This document shows, piece after piece, positions 1-8,395 of a stretch of DNA of 53,839 bases. Position 1 is the stretch's first letter, and each line of letters starts with the position of its first letter. The stretch is from Methanobacteriaceae archaeon. GTDB lineage: Archaea; Methanobacteriota; Methanobacteria; Methanobacteriales; Methanobacteriaceae. Location of the stretch: contig JAHKLT010000033.1 in the NCBI GenBank assembly GCA_020854915.1, positions 1-53,839 on the forward strand, given 5' to 3'. The notes beneath the pieces were generated by a model that saw nothing but the letters and a program-made list of their open reading frames with translations, made no database searches and had not been told where the DNA came from. A program made the position numbers and the translations under genes.

Positions 1-157
1 AAAACATGCATTTATATGAAAAAGTTTAGTAACACACTATAATATTTATATATAAATAAAACATGCATTTATATGAAAAAGTTTAGTAACACACTATAAT
101 ATTTATATATAAATAAAACATGCATTTATATGAAAAAGTTTGGTAACACACTATAAA
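1..157. repeat. 57-bp tandem direct repeat, three copies
   Basis: Three head-to-tail copies with a 57-bp period begin at 1, 58 and 115. The first two look identical; the third has one substitution (TTTGG for TTTAG) and stops after about 43 bp. Each copy holds the TATA-like TTTATATG, and copies 1 and 2 end in TTTATATATAAAT. The array touches the window edge, so more copies may lie to the left. No coding potential was seen. There is a single uniform unit and no spacers, so it is not a CRISPR array. Confidence 0.9.
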
Positions 158-235
158 AGTAAGAATGATACAATTCCTAGATTAATTCATCATCTAATTG
201 GTGAATCATAGTGTTTAGGTTCTTTTCTTACTTAA
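155..235 (+). other. nested stem-loop element, possible small RNA
   Basis: AAGTAAGAA (157-165) is the exact reverse complement of TTCTTACTT (225-233). Inside it CCTA can pair with TAGG, and ATTCA with TGAAT, giving a nested fold. The TTTATATG at 125-132 would place a transcription start near 155, at the base of the fold, and T-rich sequence follows at 245-255. It could instead be a 3' structure of the converging transporter gene. No ORF is present. Confidence 0.35.
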
Positions 236-259
236 CAAAAACTATTATTTTTAAATTAT

Positions 260-1735
260 TTAAGAAATAGCTGAACTATCTTTTTTTTTAATATTAGTTA
301 ATATTAAAGGAATTATAACGAGTATAAGAACTAAAATAAGTACAATAATATTTTCTTCAATACTACTAGTTAAAATATTATCATATGCTCCTTTAATAAG
401 TAAAATACTTAAAACAACAGGTAAAACATATTTAACAATATTTTTCCACCAATTACCTATTTTAATAAAGGAATTTTCATTTAATAAATCCATTAAATCA
501 TCAATAGAATAGAACCATCCAAATATTACACATTCTAAAACTATTCCTAAAATTAAAGCAACATTATTTAAAAATGAATCATAAACAATTAATAAATAGC
601 TCCCAAATCCTGTTGAAAAGACCATAGAAGCTAAGAATCCAATAGTACAAATTAATGTTGTAGATTTTTTTCTTGAAAAGTCAAATTTTTCACTAATAGA
701 ATGTGTAAATGGTTCAATTAATGAAATAATAGAAATTATACCTACAAATAATATACATAAGAAGAACATTGGACCAAGAATATATGCAACATCCCCCATC
801 GCATTAAAAACCTGAGGAAGTGCTATAAATGCTATTCCTTTTCCTTGACTTATTATGTTATATAATTGAATTTCACCAAAAATACCCATAAAACCTAATA
901 TTGAAAAAATACCTATTGTATTAAAAATTTCAAAGCCAGAATTAATTATCAATACAATAAAAGTATTCTTAACTAATTTTGCACCTTTAGGTAAATAGCT
1001 AGAGTAAGTTATTAAAATTCCCACACCTAATGAAAGTGAGAATAAAGTTTGTCCAAAAGCTGCAATCCATACATCTAGATTTAATAAAACATTCCAATCT
1101 GGAGAAAACATTGTTTTATACCCCATAGATGCACCAGGCAAGGTTAAAGAATATAAAACAAATATAGTAACCATAATAAATAATAAAGGAACTAATATTT
1201 TACTAATTTTAGATATTCCTTTATTAATATTTTTATGGGAAATAAGCCATATTATAACCCAAGCTATACACGTACCCATAAAAACTAGAGGAGAAATCAA
1301 AAATAATCCATTTAAAGAATCATCCCTCATCAAAATATCATTTGCAAAAAATAAATTAGGATCTGATCCCCATCCTTTAAAAAAACTTAAAAATAAATAT
1401 ATTAAGTCCCATCCAATAATTGTAGCATGGTATAAAACTATTAAAAAAATAGTTAACAAAATAAACCATGCAAGATATTCAAATTTTGGTTTAATTTTAT
1501 AAAAAATATTTATAAACGATTTTTTAAATCTATAACCAATAACATGCTCCAATAATGAAAAAGAGAAACCTAAAATGAGAACAGCTATAATATATGGGAT
1601 TAAAAATGACCATCCACCATTAGAATATAATACATATGGAAATCTCCAAATATTCCCAAGGCCAATAGCAGCCCCTGTCATAACCATTAAATATCCAAAA
1701 TTGCTATTCCAACGATTTTTAGTAGTTTCACTCAT
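260..1735 (-). CDS. sodium-dependent transporter, NSS/SNF family
   Basis: A membrane carrier expected to use the sodium gradient to take up an amino acid or similar small solute; the substrate cannot be told from sequence. The N-terminus carries the family signature (RWNSNFGYLMVMTGAAIGLG, then NIWRFPY) in the unwound first helix, and about 11-12 hydrophobic segments follow over 491 residues, the usual size of prokaryotic NSS proteins. The glycine-rich NGGGAF segment reads NGGWSF here, an unusual change near the substrate site. The ATG at 1735 is preferred because it follows GGATGGAG and overlaps the ftsY stop by 8 bases; in-frame ATGs at 1741 and 1747 are possible. It is the last gene of the ribosomal/SRP gene series and probably co-transcribed with ftsY. 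Confidence 0.88.
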   Translation of the reverse strand: MSETTKNRWNSNFGYLMVMTGAAIGLGNIWRFPYVLYSNGGWSFLIPYIIAVLILGFSFSLLEHVIGYRFKKSFINIFYKIKPKFEYLAWFILLTIFLIVLYHATIIGWDLIYLFLSFFKGWGSDPNLFFANDILMRDDSLNGLFLISPLVFMGTCIAWVIIWLISHKNINKGISKISKILVPLLFIMVTIFVLYSLTLPGASMGYKTMFSPDWNVLLNLDVWIAAFGQTLFSLSLGVGILITYSSYLPKGAKLVKNTFIVLIINSGFEIFNTIGIFSILGFMGIFGEIQLYNIISQGKGIAFIALPQVFNAMGDVAYILGPMFFLCILFVGIISIISLIEPFTHSISEKFDFSRKKSTTLICTIGFLASMVFSTGFGSYLLIVYDSFLNNVALILGIVLECVIFGWFYSIDDLMDLLNENSFIKIGNWWKNIVKYVLPVVLSILLIKGAYDNILTSSIEENIIVLILVLILVIIPLILTNIKKKDSSAIS

Positions 1736-3329
1736 CTCCATCCTCATTAATAGCTATTTCTTCATTATTAGTAGAAAATAGTTGATTTAACATCCATTCA
1801 GAGTCATATTCTTTTATATCATCATAACCTTGACCCATACCTAAAAATAGTATTGGTTTTTTAATTACATACCCAATAGAAAGAGATGCACCACCTTTAC
1901 TATCTGCATCAGCTTTAGTTAATATAACACCATCAACACCAATAGCATCGTTAAACTTACTAGCTTGTTCTGTTGCATCATTTCCTGTTAAAGCATCACC
2001 TACAAAAACTACAAGATCAGGTTTAGCTACCCTATTAATTTTTTTCATCTCATCCATAAGATTAGTATTATTCTGCATTCTACCTGCTGTATCAATTAAA
2101 ACAAGTTCTTTATTTTTAGATTTTGCATGTTCAACAGCATCATAAGCAACTGCAGCAGGATCAGAACCCTTTTGATGTTTTATAATCTTAATATCTAAAT
2201 TTTCCGCATGATGAGAAATCTGTTCAATAGCTCCAGCCCTAAAAGTATCTGAAGCAGCTATTACAGGAGTATATCCTTTTTTAAGATAATAGTTAGCTAT
2301 TTTACCAATAGTTGTAGTTTTACCAGTACCATTAATTCCAACAAACATAATGACTAAAGGCTCTCCATTAGCTTTTTTCTCTTCAATCATTTCAGTCATT
2401 GTTTTTCCAGGAATATCAATGATTTTAGATACTGCATTTCTTAAAGCTTCAAAAGTATATTCTTGAATATCATTACTTCTTTTAATCTTTTGACCAATTA
2501 AATCATTTTTAACAGAATCAACAACTGTGTTTGCAACATCAATAGCTACATCACCTTCTAAAAGACCCATTTCAAGTTCCCACAATATATCTTCAACATG
2601 TTTTTCAGATATTGTTTTCTCTCGAATGAATGAAAATATTCCTGATTTTTCATTATCTTTATCTTTTTTTATCTTAGAAAGAAAACCAGATTTTTCAGAT
2701 TCTTCTTCAACATTTTCATCTACATCAAGATTAGAAACTTCATCTACAAATTCTTCATCATTAGACTCAGAAACCTTATCTTTTTTAAACCGAGACCAGA
2801 AACCAGATTTTTTAGTAGAAGAATCATCTTTAATACTATCATCTACATCTATTTGATTAGAACCTGTATCTTCCTTGGAATCATCTTTATTATCTTTTTT
2901 GAATCTAGAAAAAAATCTTGATTTTTTTTCATTAACTTCATCTTCAGATTTTTTTATTGTATCTAAATGTTTTTGATTTTCAATAATTTCTTCTAAATCT
3001 TTTCCAGATTCCATTTTAGAAGGTTCATCAAAAGGTTCTGCAATTTCCTTTTCAGTTTCTTCTATTAATTCTTCGTCTTCCTTAATAACTTCATCTAATG
3101 GAATATCATCCTTACTTTCAGTGATGTCTGAATTTGCATTTTTTTTCTTTCTAAAAGATGATAAAAATCCAGTCTTTTCTTTATTATTTGAATCATTAAT
3201 TTTATTATCTGATTCTGTTTTTATATCTTTAGAATCTTCTATATTATTTTCTTCTTTAGCTTCTTCTTTTAATTCATCAGTTAATTTATTACTAGTTCTT
3301 GAAAATTTCTTTTTTAATGATTCAAACAA
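1728..3329 (-). CDS. ftsY: signal recognition particle receptor FtsY
   Basis: The GTPase that docks SRP-ribosome complexes at the membrane for co-translational insertion. The C-terminal NG domain (about residues 235-533) has the P-loop GINGTGKTTT, the insertion-box motif DTFRAGAIEQ, DTAGRMQNN and TKADADSKGG, all diagnostic of SRP GTPases. The first 230 residues are very acidic and interrupted by six short basic-aromatic modules: FESLKKKF at 2, GFLSSFRKK at 54, RFFSRFKK at 138, GFWSRFKK at 176, GFLSKIKK at 215 and GIFSFIRE at 230. They resemble repeated amphipathic membrane-binding helices. The start is TTG, behind AGGATGGT. At 533 residues it is longer than many archaeal FtsY because of this extension. 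pfdA lies just upstream. Confidence 0.96.
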   Translation of the reverse strand: MFESLKKKFSRTSNKLTDELKEEAKEENNIEDSKDIKTESDNKINDSNNKEKTGFLSSFRKKKNANSDITESKDDIPLDEVIKEDEELIEETEKEIAEPFDEPSKMESGKDLEEIIENQKHLDTIKKSEDEVNEKKSRFFSRFKKDNKDDSKEDTGSNQIDVDDSIKDDSSTKKSGFWSRFKKDKVSESNDEEFVDEVSNLDVDENVEEESEKSGFLSKIKKDKDNEKSGIFSFIREKTISEKHVEDILWELEMGLLEGDVAIDVANTVVDSVKNDLIGQKIKRSNDIQEYTFEALRNAVSKIIDIPGKTMTEMIEEKKANGEPLVIMFVGINGTGKTTTIGKIANYYLKKGYTPVIAASDTFRAGAIEQISHHAENLDIKIIKHQKGSDPAAVAYDAVEHAKSKNKELVLIDTAGRMQNNTNLMDEMKKINRVAKPDLVVFVGDALTGNDATEQASKFNDAIGVDGVILTKADADSKGGASLSIGYVIKKPILFLGMGQGYDDIKEYDSEWMLNQLFSTNNEEIAINEDGDE

Positions 3330-3407
3330 ATTAATACCATCCTAAATTAGTAGTACTTATTAAAAATTATATAAAAAAAGTATATATTAAAAATTAAAAA
3401 ATAAATT

Positions 3408-3827
3408 TTATTGTGTTTGAGTTTTAGACATCAATTGTTCAGCTTGAGGAGAGAGTTTTGCTAAAATATCAGAAACCTGTTGTAAGTTAGCAAGCATTTT
3501 ATCTAAATTCTCTTCAAGATCCTTTTTTTGAGTAGAAATTGTTTCTTTTGCACCTTCAACGTCTTTAGCAACAGCTACACCTGAACCAATACTCATGATA
3601 ACTTCATTAGTATTTTTTATTTCTCCTTTCATAAAAGAACCAGCACCTAATGGTACAAAAGCTTCAACAGAATCTTTCTCTTTTAAATCATCTAAAGTAT
3701 TTTCTAAAACTTTTACTTCAGTAATAGAAGAGCGAATCATATCAATTTGCTGTTGAATTAAATCAGATTGTTGTTTGTACATATTAATTTCATTTGCTAA
3801 TTCTTCTAATTTTTGCTGGTCTTCCAT
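3408..3827 (-). CDS. pfdA: prefoldin alpha subunit
   Basis: One subunit of the jellyfish-shaped prefoldin hexamer (two alpha, four beta), which holds unfolded proteins and passes them to the thermosome. The 139 residues show two long coiled-coil segments (about 1-50 and 85-135) around the beta-hairpin region EAFVPLGAGSFMKGEI, typical of prefoldin alpha. A good ribosome site (GGTGTT) lies 6 bases before the ATG. It sits between rplX and ftsY, an order common in Methanobacteriales. An 80-base AT-rich gap separates it from ftsY. Confidence 0.94.
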   Translation of the reverse strand: MEDQQKLEELANEINMYKQQSDLIQQQIDMIRSSITEVKVLENTLDDLKEKDSVEAFVPLGAGSFMKGEIKNTNEVIMSIGSGVAVAKDVEGAKETISTQKKDLEENLDKMLANLQQVSDILAKLSPQAEQLMSKTQTQ

Positions 3828-3843
3828 TATAACACCTTTTTAA

Positions 3844-4068
3844 TTATAAAATTTGTTTAAGAATAGGATCAGTAACATCATCACTACTAATCTCTTTTAT
3901 ATTTTTAATAAAAATTTGATTATTATTTATTCTATGTTTACTTCCAAATTGAGAATTAATCTTATCTTTAATATCATCTTCAGAAGTTCCTTTTAATTCT
4001 TTAGTAAATTTTTGAGTATCATCACCTAATACAAATCTACCTTTAACTCTATAAATTTTAGTAATCAT
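3844..4068 (-). CDS. rplX: 50S ribosomal protein LX (L18Ae/L20A)
   Basis: A small archaeal large-subunit protein, 74 residues, matching the LX/L18Ae family in size and in the start ITKIYRVKGRF followed by a KELKG segment and a C-terminal IKEI strand. It follows eif6 by 18 bases and precedes pfdA by 16, in the usual archaeal order L39e-L31e-aIF6-LX-pfdA. A GAGGGA ribosome site precedes the ATG. Confidence 0.93.
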   Translation of the reverse strand: MITKIYRVKGRFVLGDDTQKFTKELKGTSEDDIKDKINSQFGSKHRINNNQIFIKNIKEISSDDVTDPILKQIL

Positions 4069-4086
4069 ATTTTTCCCTCAGAATAT

Positions 4087-4758
4087 TTAAAAAGCCTCTA
4101 AAAATCCTAATGCTTCTTCAATTCTAGCCATTTCTGGACCAGTACTGTTTTCAGCAACAATAGCTCCTTTTGTATTAGCTATACAACATGCACCTACAAA
4201 AGATATTCCTCTACCAACAGTACCCACATTTCCTTCAACAGCAAAAATTTCCTTAGCATATTCAAGTTCTTTAGGACTTGCATTTTTATCTATTAAAAAA
4301 CCATTATTTGTAACAGTAATTAAAGAACCAATAATATCCTTACCAATAATTGAGCTATTTTTAACATCAATATCTAATGTATCTTCTATAACTTCAATAG
4401 ATTCACTAGAAATAAAAGGACTAGCTATTCCTCCAACATCATTAACTGCTACAATATTACCTACAGCAGAATATTTATCTGGAAGTTTTGCTACATTTAA
4501 ACCATAATCCACTAATACTTTAATTTCTCTATCAAAAGTATAAGGAGAAACAATAATACCTTTAGAATTAGCTATAGCTAAAGATCCAATGAGATTACTT
4601 CCAGAAATGGAAGATTTAATGATATCTACTTCTAGAACTTCTTTTATTTGATTAATTTTATCATCAGCAAGATTAAATGGGACGATAGCTACATCTTCTG
4701 TAACTAATATAAAAACTCCCAAATTAGGATTTCCTACAATATCTAATCTTTTTAACAT
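4087..4758 (-). CDS. eif6: translation initiation factor aIF6
   Basis: The anti-association factor that binds the 50S subunit (contacting the L14 region) and blocks premature 30S joining. It has the expected 223 residues and the internal pseudo-repeats of the pentein fold, for example GSLAIANSKGIIVSPYTF, GSLITVTNNGFLIDK and GACCIANTKGAIV. The ATG follows GGTAATTAA. It lies between rpl31e and rplX in a conserved translation operon. Confidence 0.96.
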   Translation of the reverse strand: MLKRLDIVGNPNLGVFILVTEDVAIVPFNLADDKINQIKEVLEVDIIKSSISGSNLIGSLAIANSKGIIVSPYTFDREIKVLVDYGLNVAKLPDKYSAVGNIVAVNDVGGIASPFISSESIEVIEDTLDIDVKNSSIIGKDIIGSLITVTNNGFLIDKNASPKELEYAKEIFAVEGNVGTVGRGISFVGACCIANTKGAIVAENSTGPEMARIEEALGFLEAF

Positions 4759-4777
4759 TTAATTACCTTTTTTAAAA

Positions 4778-5023
4778 TTATTCAGATAATGTAGCTTCAA
4801 CTACCCCATCATCATCTTTTGTAGCTTTAACAGTTATTTTAGAAGGAATTTTTTGAATACCTCTTGTCCATACTTCTTCATTAATAGAAGGGTCAATAAT
4901 AACTTCTTCAGCTTTCATATGTTTAATTAAAAAATTTTTAATTTCTCTAATAGCTCTTGGAGCTCTTATAGTTCTTTGAACTCTTTTAGCATTCCTAAGT
5001 GGAATTGTATAAACTCTTTCCAT
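4778..5023 (-). CDS. rpl31e: 50S ribosomal protein L31e
   Basis: An 81-residue protein with the L31e signature: [14 protein letters not shown] at the start, a basic helix [16 protein letters not shown], and [13 protein letters not shown]. The very strong ribosome site GGGGGA overlaps the end of rpl39e, so the two are translationally close. It precedes eif6 by 19 bases. Confidence 0.96.
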   Translation of the reverse strand: MERVYTIPLRNAKRVQRTIRAPRAIREIKNFLIKHMKAEEVIIDPSINEEVWTRGIQKIPSKITVKATKDDDGVVEATLSE

Positions 5024-5034
5024 AAAAAATCCCC

Positions 5035-5190
5035 CTATACTTTAAGACTATTCCTTCTCCAATGTCTTGGTTTAGGTTTATATCTAAGATTTCTATTAGT
5101 TTTACCATAAGCCCAAATAGGAATTCTTCTATTTTGCTTATTTGCTTTTGCCATTCTCAACTTTTTAGGTAATACTTTATTTCTACTCAT
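5035..5190 (-). CDS. rpl39e: 50S ribosomal protein L39e
   Basis: A 51-residue, highly basic protein beginning [20 protein letters not shown] and continuing with [14 protein letters not shown] and [10 protein letters not shown], the universal L39e pattern. L39e lines the lower part of the peptide exit tunnel. The ATG at 5190 is preceded by GGTGATTAA. The stop codon lies 11 bases before the rpl31e start, within that gene's ribosome site region. Confidence 0.97.
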   Translation of the reverse strand: MSRNKVLPKKLRMAKANKQNRRIPIWAYGKTNRNLRYKPKPRHWRRNSLKV

Positions 5191-5208
5191 TTAATCACCA
5201 TATAATAA

Positions 5209-5790
5209 TTATTTGTATCCAATAACACGTGATTGATAGTGTTCAGGAAACATTTCACAAGATCTTTCATTTTTTTCATCGATTAAGATTCGAATTTCAA
5301 CTTCATAGTCAGAATTATTATCTTTATTACTTTTCTCATTTGAAAGTTCGAAAATTTTTGATGTTAAGAAATTTATTGATTTATAACCAAAACTATCTAA
5401 ATTTATATATTGAATATCATTTTTATCTTCTAAACTTCTAATTTGATTTTTATTAAATTTAGGAGTTTTATCATCCCGACGAGTTCCGTCAGCTACAACA
5501 GGATATATCTGAGCCATATATTCAATAGCTTCTTTATGAATTATGTTTATTCCTTCATTTGGAAACATATTATCAATAATAACATCTGTTGCATTGTCTA
5601 AAATTTTAAAATCCATTTTTAAAATTTTATGATCAAAACCTAATATTTTAGCAGTATTTTGTGCAGGTAAATAAGAATCATAAACCCCAAAATTAGCAGT
5701 GCATAATTCTACATCAAAACCTAGCTTTTTAAGTGTAAAAGCTATAAGTGAGCTGTCTTTTCCTCCACTATATAAAACACCTGCTTTCAT
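5209..5790 (-). CDS. PP-loop ATP pyrophosphatase-like protein
   Basis: The N-terminus MKAGVLYSGGKDSSLIAF is a perfect PP-loop (SGGKDS) as in ATP pyrophosphatases that adenylate a substrate (asparagine synthetase, tRNA thiolation and related families). A second conserved region, VVADGTRRDDKTP (about residues 97-109), resembles the GT.R.D motif of this archaeal family, which I recall as DUF7411. The 193 residues hold one catalytic domain and a charged tail; no zinc fingers or THUMP domain are seen, so a tRNA thiolase is not proved. The ATG overlaps the PDCD5 stop by 4 bases. The neighbours suggest a role in translation or RNA modification, which is inference. Confidence 0.72.
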   Translation of the reverse strand: MKAGVLYSGGKDSSLIAFTLKKLGFDVELCTANFGVYDSYLPAQNTAKILGFDHKILKMDFKILDNATDVIIDNMFPNEGINIIHKEAIEYMAQIYPVVADGTRRDDKTPKFNKNQIRSLEDKNDIQYINLDSFGYKSINFLTSKIFELSNEKSNKDNNSDYEVEIRILIDEKNERSCEMFPEHYQSRVIGYK

Positions 5791-6143
5791 TTTCTTGTAA
5801 TGTTTATATCTCTTTTTTGACCTGAAATTTGTTTTAAGAGTACTTTTAATTGTTCATCAGTAACTTTTCCTCTTAAACTTCCTGATTGGGCAGATTGAAT
5901 CAATTGCATTTCAATTTGCTGAACAAGCTCTTGTTTTGTTAACTTTAAATTAGATAACCTATTACGAGCTTCAGTTGTCAAAATTTGTGCTAGAACTTGT
6001 TTCTTTTGAGCTTCCATTTCTTGTTGCATTTGTTGCTGTTGTAATTGTTGCTGAGCCTGTTGTTGATTTGGATCAGCATTCATAGCTTGTTGACGTTCCA
6101 ATTCAGCCATTCTTTTACGTCGTATTTCTTCAAGATCACTCAT
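5787..6143 (-). CDS. DNA-binding protein, PDCD5/TFAR19 family
   Basis: A 118-residue member of the PDCD5 family found in archaea and eukaryotes. An N-terminal charged helix (SDLEEIRRKRMAELERQQ) precedes a glutamine-rich linker (about residues 25-50) and a compact three-helix core, with ILTTEARNRLSNLKL and a C-terminal KRDINI.RK stretch. The family binds double-stranded DNA or chaperonins in different reports, and its cellular role in archaea is unsettled. The gene follows rps19e by 25 bases, the usual archaeal arrangement. Confidence 0.93.
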   Translation of the reverse strand: MSDLEEIRRKRMAELERQQAMNADPNQQQAQQQLQQQQMQQEMEAQKKQVLAQILTTEARNRLSNLKLTKQELVQQIEMQLIQSAQSGSLRGKVTDEQLKVLLKQISGQKRDINITRK

Positions 6144-6168
6144 TTAAAACTCTCCAAATATATTTTAA

Positions 6169-6606
6169 TTAATATTTTGCAAGATCAGGAATATTTTTAA
6201 TGATTTCAGAAGAATTTTTATCTAAAAAAGATCTTCCAGATGGTGTTATTATCCTTCCACCTTCTACTTTCTCAACAAATCCTGCATCTTCTAATTGATG
6301 TAAAGCACCTCTAACAATAGCTCCACTACCCTTCCTAAATACTTCAGGAGTAACTCCACGGTCTTTTTTACCACCGTAAAAAGTTCTTAAACTAATAACT
6401 CCAACAGGACCATCAATATACACTCTTCTTAAAATAGATGCACATCTTACATACCACCAAGAACTGTTTTCTGGTTTTCTTTCTTTATGAACTCCAGTTT
6501 TAACAAAAACAGACCATTCCGGTGGGTTTATCTTATCATTATTCTCTAATTCAGCTGCAGTTTGATTTATTAATATTTCTGCAGGAACATCATATACAGT
6601 AGTCAT
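6169..6606 (-). CDS. rps19e: 30S ribosomal protein S19e
   Basis: A 145-residue S19e: [13 protein letters not shown] at the start, the hallmark [20 protein letters not shown] (about residues 50-69), [12 protein letters not shown], and a winged-helix tail with [13 protein letters not shown]. It is needed for 40S/30S maturation. A GGAGAATTAAA site precedes the ATG. The 106-base leader between yhbY and this gene contains two direct repeats (see findings). Confidence 0.97.
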   Translation of the reverse strand: MTTVYDVPAEILINQTAAELENNDKINPPEWSVFVKTGVHKERKPENSSWWYVRCASILRRVYIDGPVGVISLRTFYGGKKDRGVTPEVFRKGSGAIVRGALHQLEDAGFVEKVEGGRIITPSGRSFLDKNSSEIIKNIPDLAKY

Positions 6607-6712
6607 TTTAATTCTCCAATAATTAAATTATTTTCTCTTAATCAACTGTAAATTTAAGACCTTGGTCAAATTCTTAAATCCATTGGCCTGTAACTCTAAA
6701 TTTAAGTAATAT

Positions 6713-6970
6713 TTAAGATTTTTTTTTGTAAATAACAGCAACATTCCCTCTTAAATCAATAAGTTGGGATCTAGTTTTTTCAACAATGCTGTTAATATAA
6801 GTTTCTTTATCACTGGCAATATTCTTTGCAAATTTCAATTTAATAATCTCATTTGCTTTAAGCTGACGTTTAATTTCATCGATGACATTGTCATTAATCG
6901 TAGCTTTGCCAATGTTAATAGTCATAGCGGAAAGAGCCCTATTCATCATTTCTTTTTTTGATTGATTCAT
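6713..6970 (-). CDS. YhbY-family (CRM domain) RNA-binding protein
   Basis: An 85-residue single CRM domain protein: a helical start, NIGKATINDNVIDEIKRQL, IKLKFAKN, and a C-terminal strand LRGNVAVIYKKK. These small proteins associate with pre-ribosomal large subunits in bacteria, and the archaeal ones are assumed to act in rRNA maturation. It overlaps the end of rnp4 by 32 bases and has a strong GGAG ribosome site, so the two are translationally coupled. Confidence 0.88.
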   Translation of the reverse strand: MNQSKKEMMNRALSAMTINIGKATINDNVIDEIKRQLKANEIIKLKFAKNIASDKETYINSIVEKTRSQLIDLRGNVAVIYKKKS

Positions 6971-7304
6971 TTTTAGTTCTCCTCCTATTTTTTTTCTCTT
7001 TGTAATAAGGAATTTTCATTACATGACCACATTCTACACATTTAATGTTAACTTTTTCGTTAACGAGCCGGACGGTAGAATTTGAGCCATAAGACAGGAA
7101 TTTAAAACAATTTTTACAAAATCGCCTATTCCAATTTCGAGGAATCTTAGTATTATACTTAGTAGATAATTTCCTAGCTATTTGAACATAACGATGAGAT
7201 CTCTCAGGATAATCATCGAATTCCTTTTCTGCACGTGAAAAAAGAATATTCATACGTTCTTTAGCAATATCAATCATCCACTTAGGTTTTTTTCCTCTAC
7301 TCAA
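6939..7304 (-). CDS. rnp4: ribonuclease P protein component 4 (Rpp21/Rpr2)
   Basis: One of the archaeal RNase P proteins for tRNA 5' maturation, working with Rnp1. It has a basic helical N-terminus (SRGKKPKWMIDIAKERM), the PERSHRYVQIARKLS helix and a zinc ribbon CKNCFKF...CVECGHVMKIPYY with four cysteines (residue span about 60-95), then a very basic tail. I place the start at TTG 7304, behind AGAGGGGTAT; the ATG at 7319 is inside the region that looks like that ribosome site. It is the first gene of the minus-strand translation cluster. Confidence 0.92.
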   Translation of the reverse strand: MSRGKKPKWMIDIAKERMNILFSRAEKEFDDYPERSHRYVQIARKLSTKYNTKIPRNWNRRFCKNCFKFLSYGSNSTVRLVNEKVNIKCVECGHVMKIPYYKEKKNRRRTKNESIKKRNDE

Positions 7305-7810
7305 TGATACCCCTCTCATAATTAATCAAATAACTATTTTAAATGAGATGTAATATTCAAAATCTTGAATTAAATAGATTTAAGCAATTTAAAACAAAAT
7401 CCCTATAGTTATAAATAACAATTAGGTATAAGAAGAATATTAATGTAAAATTTGTTTTTCTAAGTTTATAAATCTTTTCTTGAACTATCAATATTTACAA
7501 ACTTAAAATTTTTTTATTAATATTCTTTTAATTTTATTTTTCAATCTTTAAATTAGTTTTTTATTATATTAATAGATTAATCTTAGTTATTTCTATATAA
7601 TACAAATAATAACAAAATTAATAAGTAAATTAATAATTTAAATTTAAGTTTAAACATTAATAAATTAATTAAAGTAAAATAAATAAAATTTTAATTAGTT
7701 TTGATTCTGATTTTGATAAAGTAAAAGGTTTAACAAGAATACATTGAAAAATCAGTTTATAAATCATATGAAAATAAAATATGATGCTTTTTAGAATGGA
7801 TTAATTAAAT
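7305..7810. other. 506-base AT-rich gap without a gene
   Basis: I read both strands and found no ORF with a ribosome site, no tRNA and no clear hairpin. The sequence is almost pure A/T and holds the candidate rnp4 promoter near 7400. The two flanking genes are both on the minus strand, so this gap separates two transcription units. Confidence 0.6.
7385..7415 (-). promoter_or_regulatory. candidate promoter of the rnp4-to-ftsY cluster
   Basis: On the minus strand the sequence TTTATAAC (complement of 7408-7415) is the best TATA-like box upstream of rnp4. A start about 25 bases further on would give a leader of roughly 80 bases. The call rests on resemblance only, in a region where A/T runs are frequent. 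Confidence 0.3.
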
Positions 7811-8392
7811 TTAAAAATTTTGAATTATCCAATCCATATAATCAACTTGCCCTGGAGGATATTCTTTTTTATTATTAATAATGTCTAAAAAAATAGCTAA
7901 GATTTGATTTAAATCCAATGATGTTGTATCAATTTCATTTGTTTTAATTCCATGAATATCATAGGATTCATTAGAACAAATAGCTAAAGCTTCAGCTTCT
8001 AAGTTTTCATTAATCTTTTCAATAGAATAATTTCTCTTTAAAAGACGTTTTTTAAGAATATCTGGATCAAGTCTTAGAACAATAACTTTATCTGGATTAG
8101 AACAAAAATGTGAAAGATGGCCTTCAACAATAATTAATTTAAAACAATTATCTTCTAATTTAAAAAAATTATCTATTGTTTTTTGAAGAACAATATCTAA
8201 TCTATCTATATCAATGATTTTATATTGTTTATTAAAGTCTTCATCAATAACTAAATCATTTTCAATAGCTAAATCATTAATTTTAATAAGTTTTACATTA
8301 AAATTATCTTCTAATTTATCAAATAAAAAGTTAGCTATTGTTGTTTTTCCAACACCAGGAGTTCCTGTAATAAAAATAGATTGATTAGTCAT
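7811..8392 (-). CDS. adenylate kinase-like NTPase (AK6/Fap7 family)
   Basis: A 193-residue P-loop kinase: SIFITGTPGVGKTTIANFL at the start, an AMP-site-like segment, VEGHLSHFC (Walker B region), and VLRLDPDILKKRLLKRNYS, the LID-like arginine-rich part. This is the archaeal family formerly called putative adenylate kinase and related to eukaryotic Fap7/AK6, which acts in small-subunit assembly with S11/S14 and also has adenylate kinase activity. The C-terminus PGQVDYMDWIIQNF fits the family. It starts 4 bases after the DRG gene stop, so the two are one transcript. Confidence 0.87.
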   Translation of the reverse strand: MTNQSIFITGTPGVGKTTIANFLFDKLEDNFNVKLIKINDLAIENDLVIDEDFNKQYKIIDIDRLDIVLQKTIDNFFKLEDNCFKLIIVEGHLSHFCSNPDKVIVLRLDPDILKKRLLKRNYSIEKINENLEAEALAICSNESYDIHGIKTNEIDTTSLDLNQILAIFLDIINNKKEYPPGQVDYMDWIIQNF

Positions 8393-8395
8393 ATT

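Noticed and set aside
1-157. CRISPR array
   Set aside because: The 57-bp units follow each other directly without unique spacers, and no cas genes are in the window.
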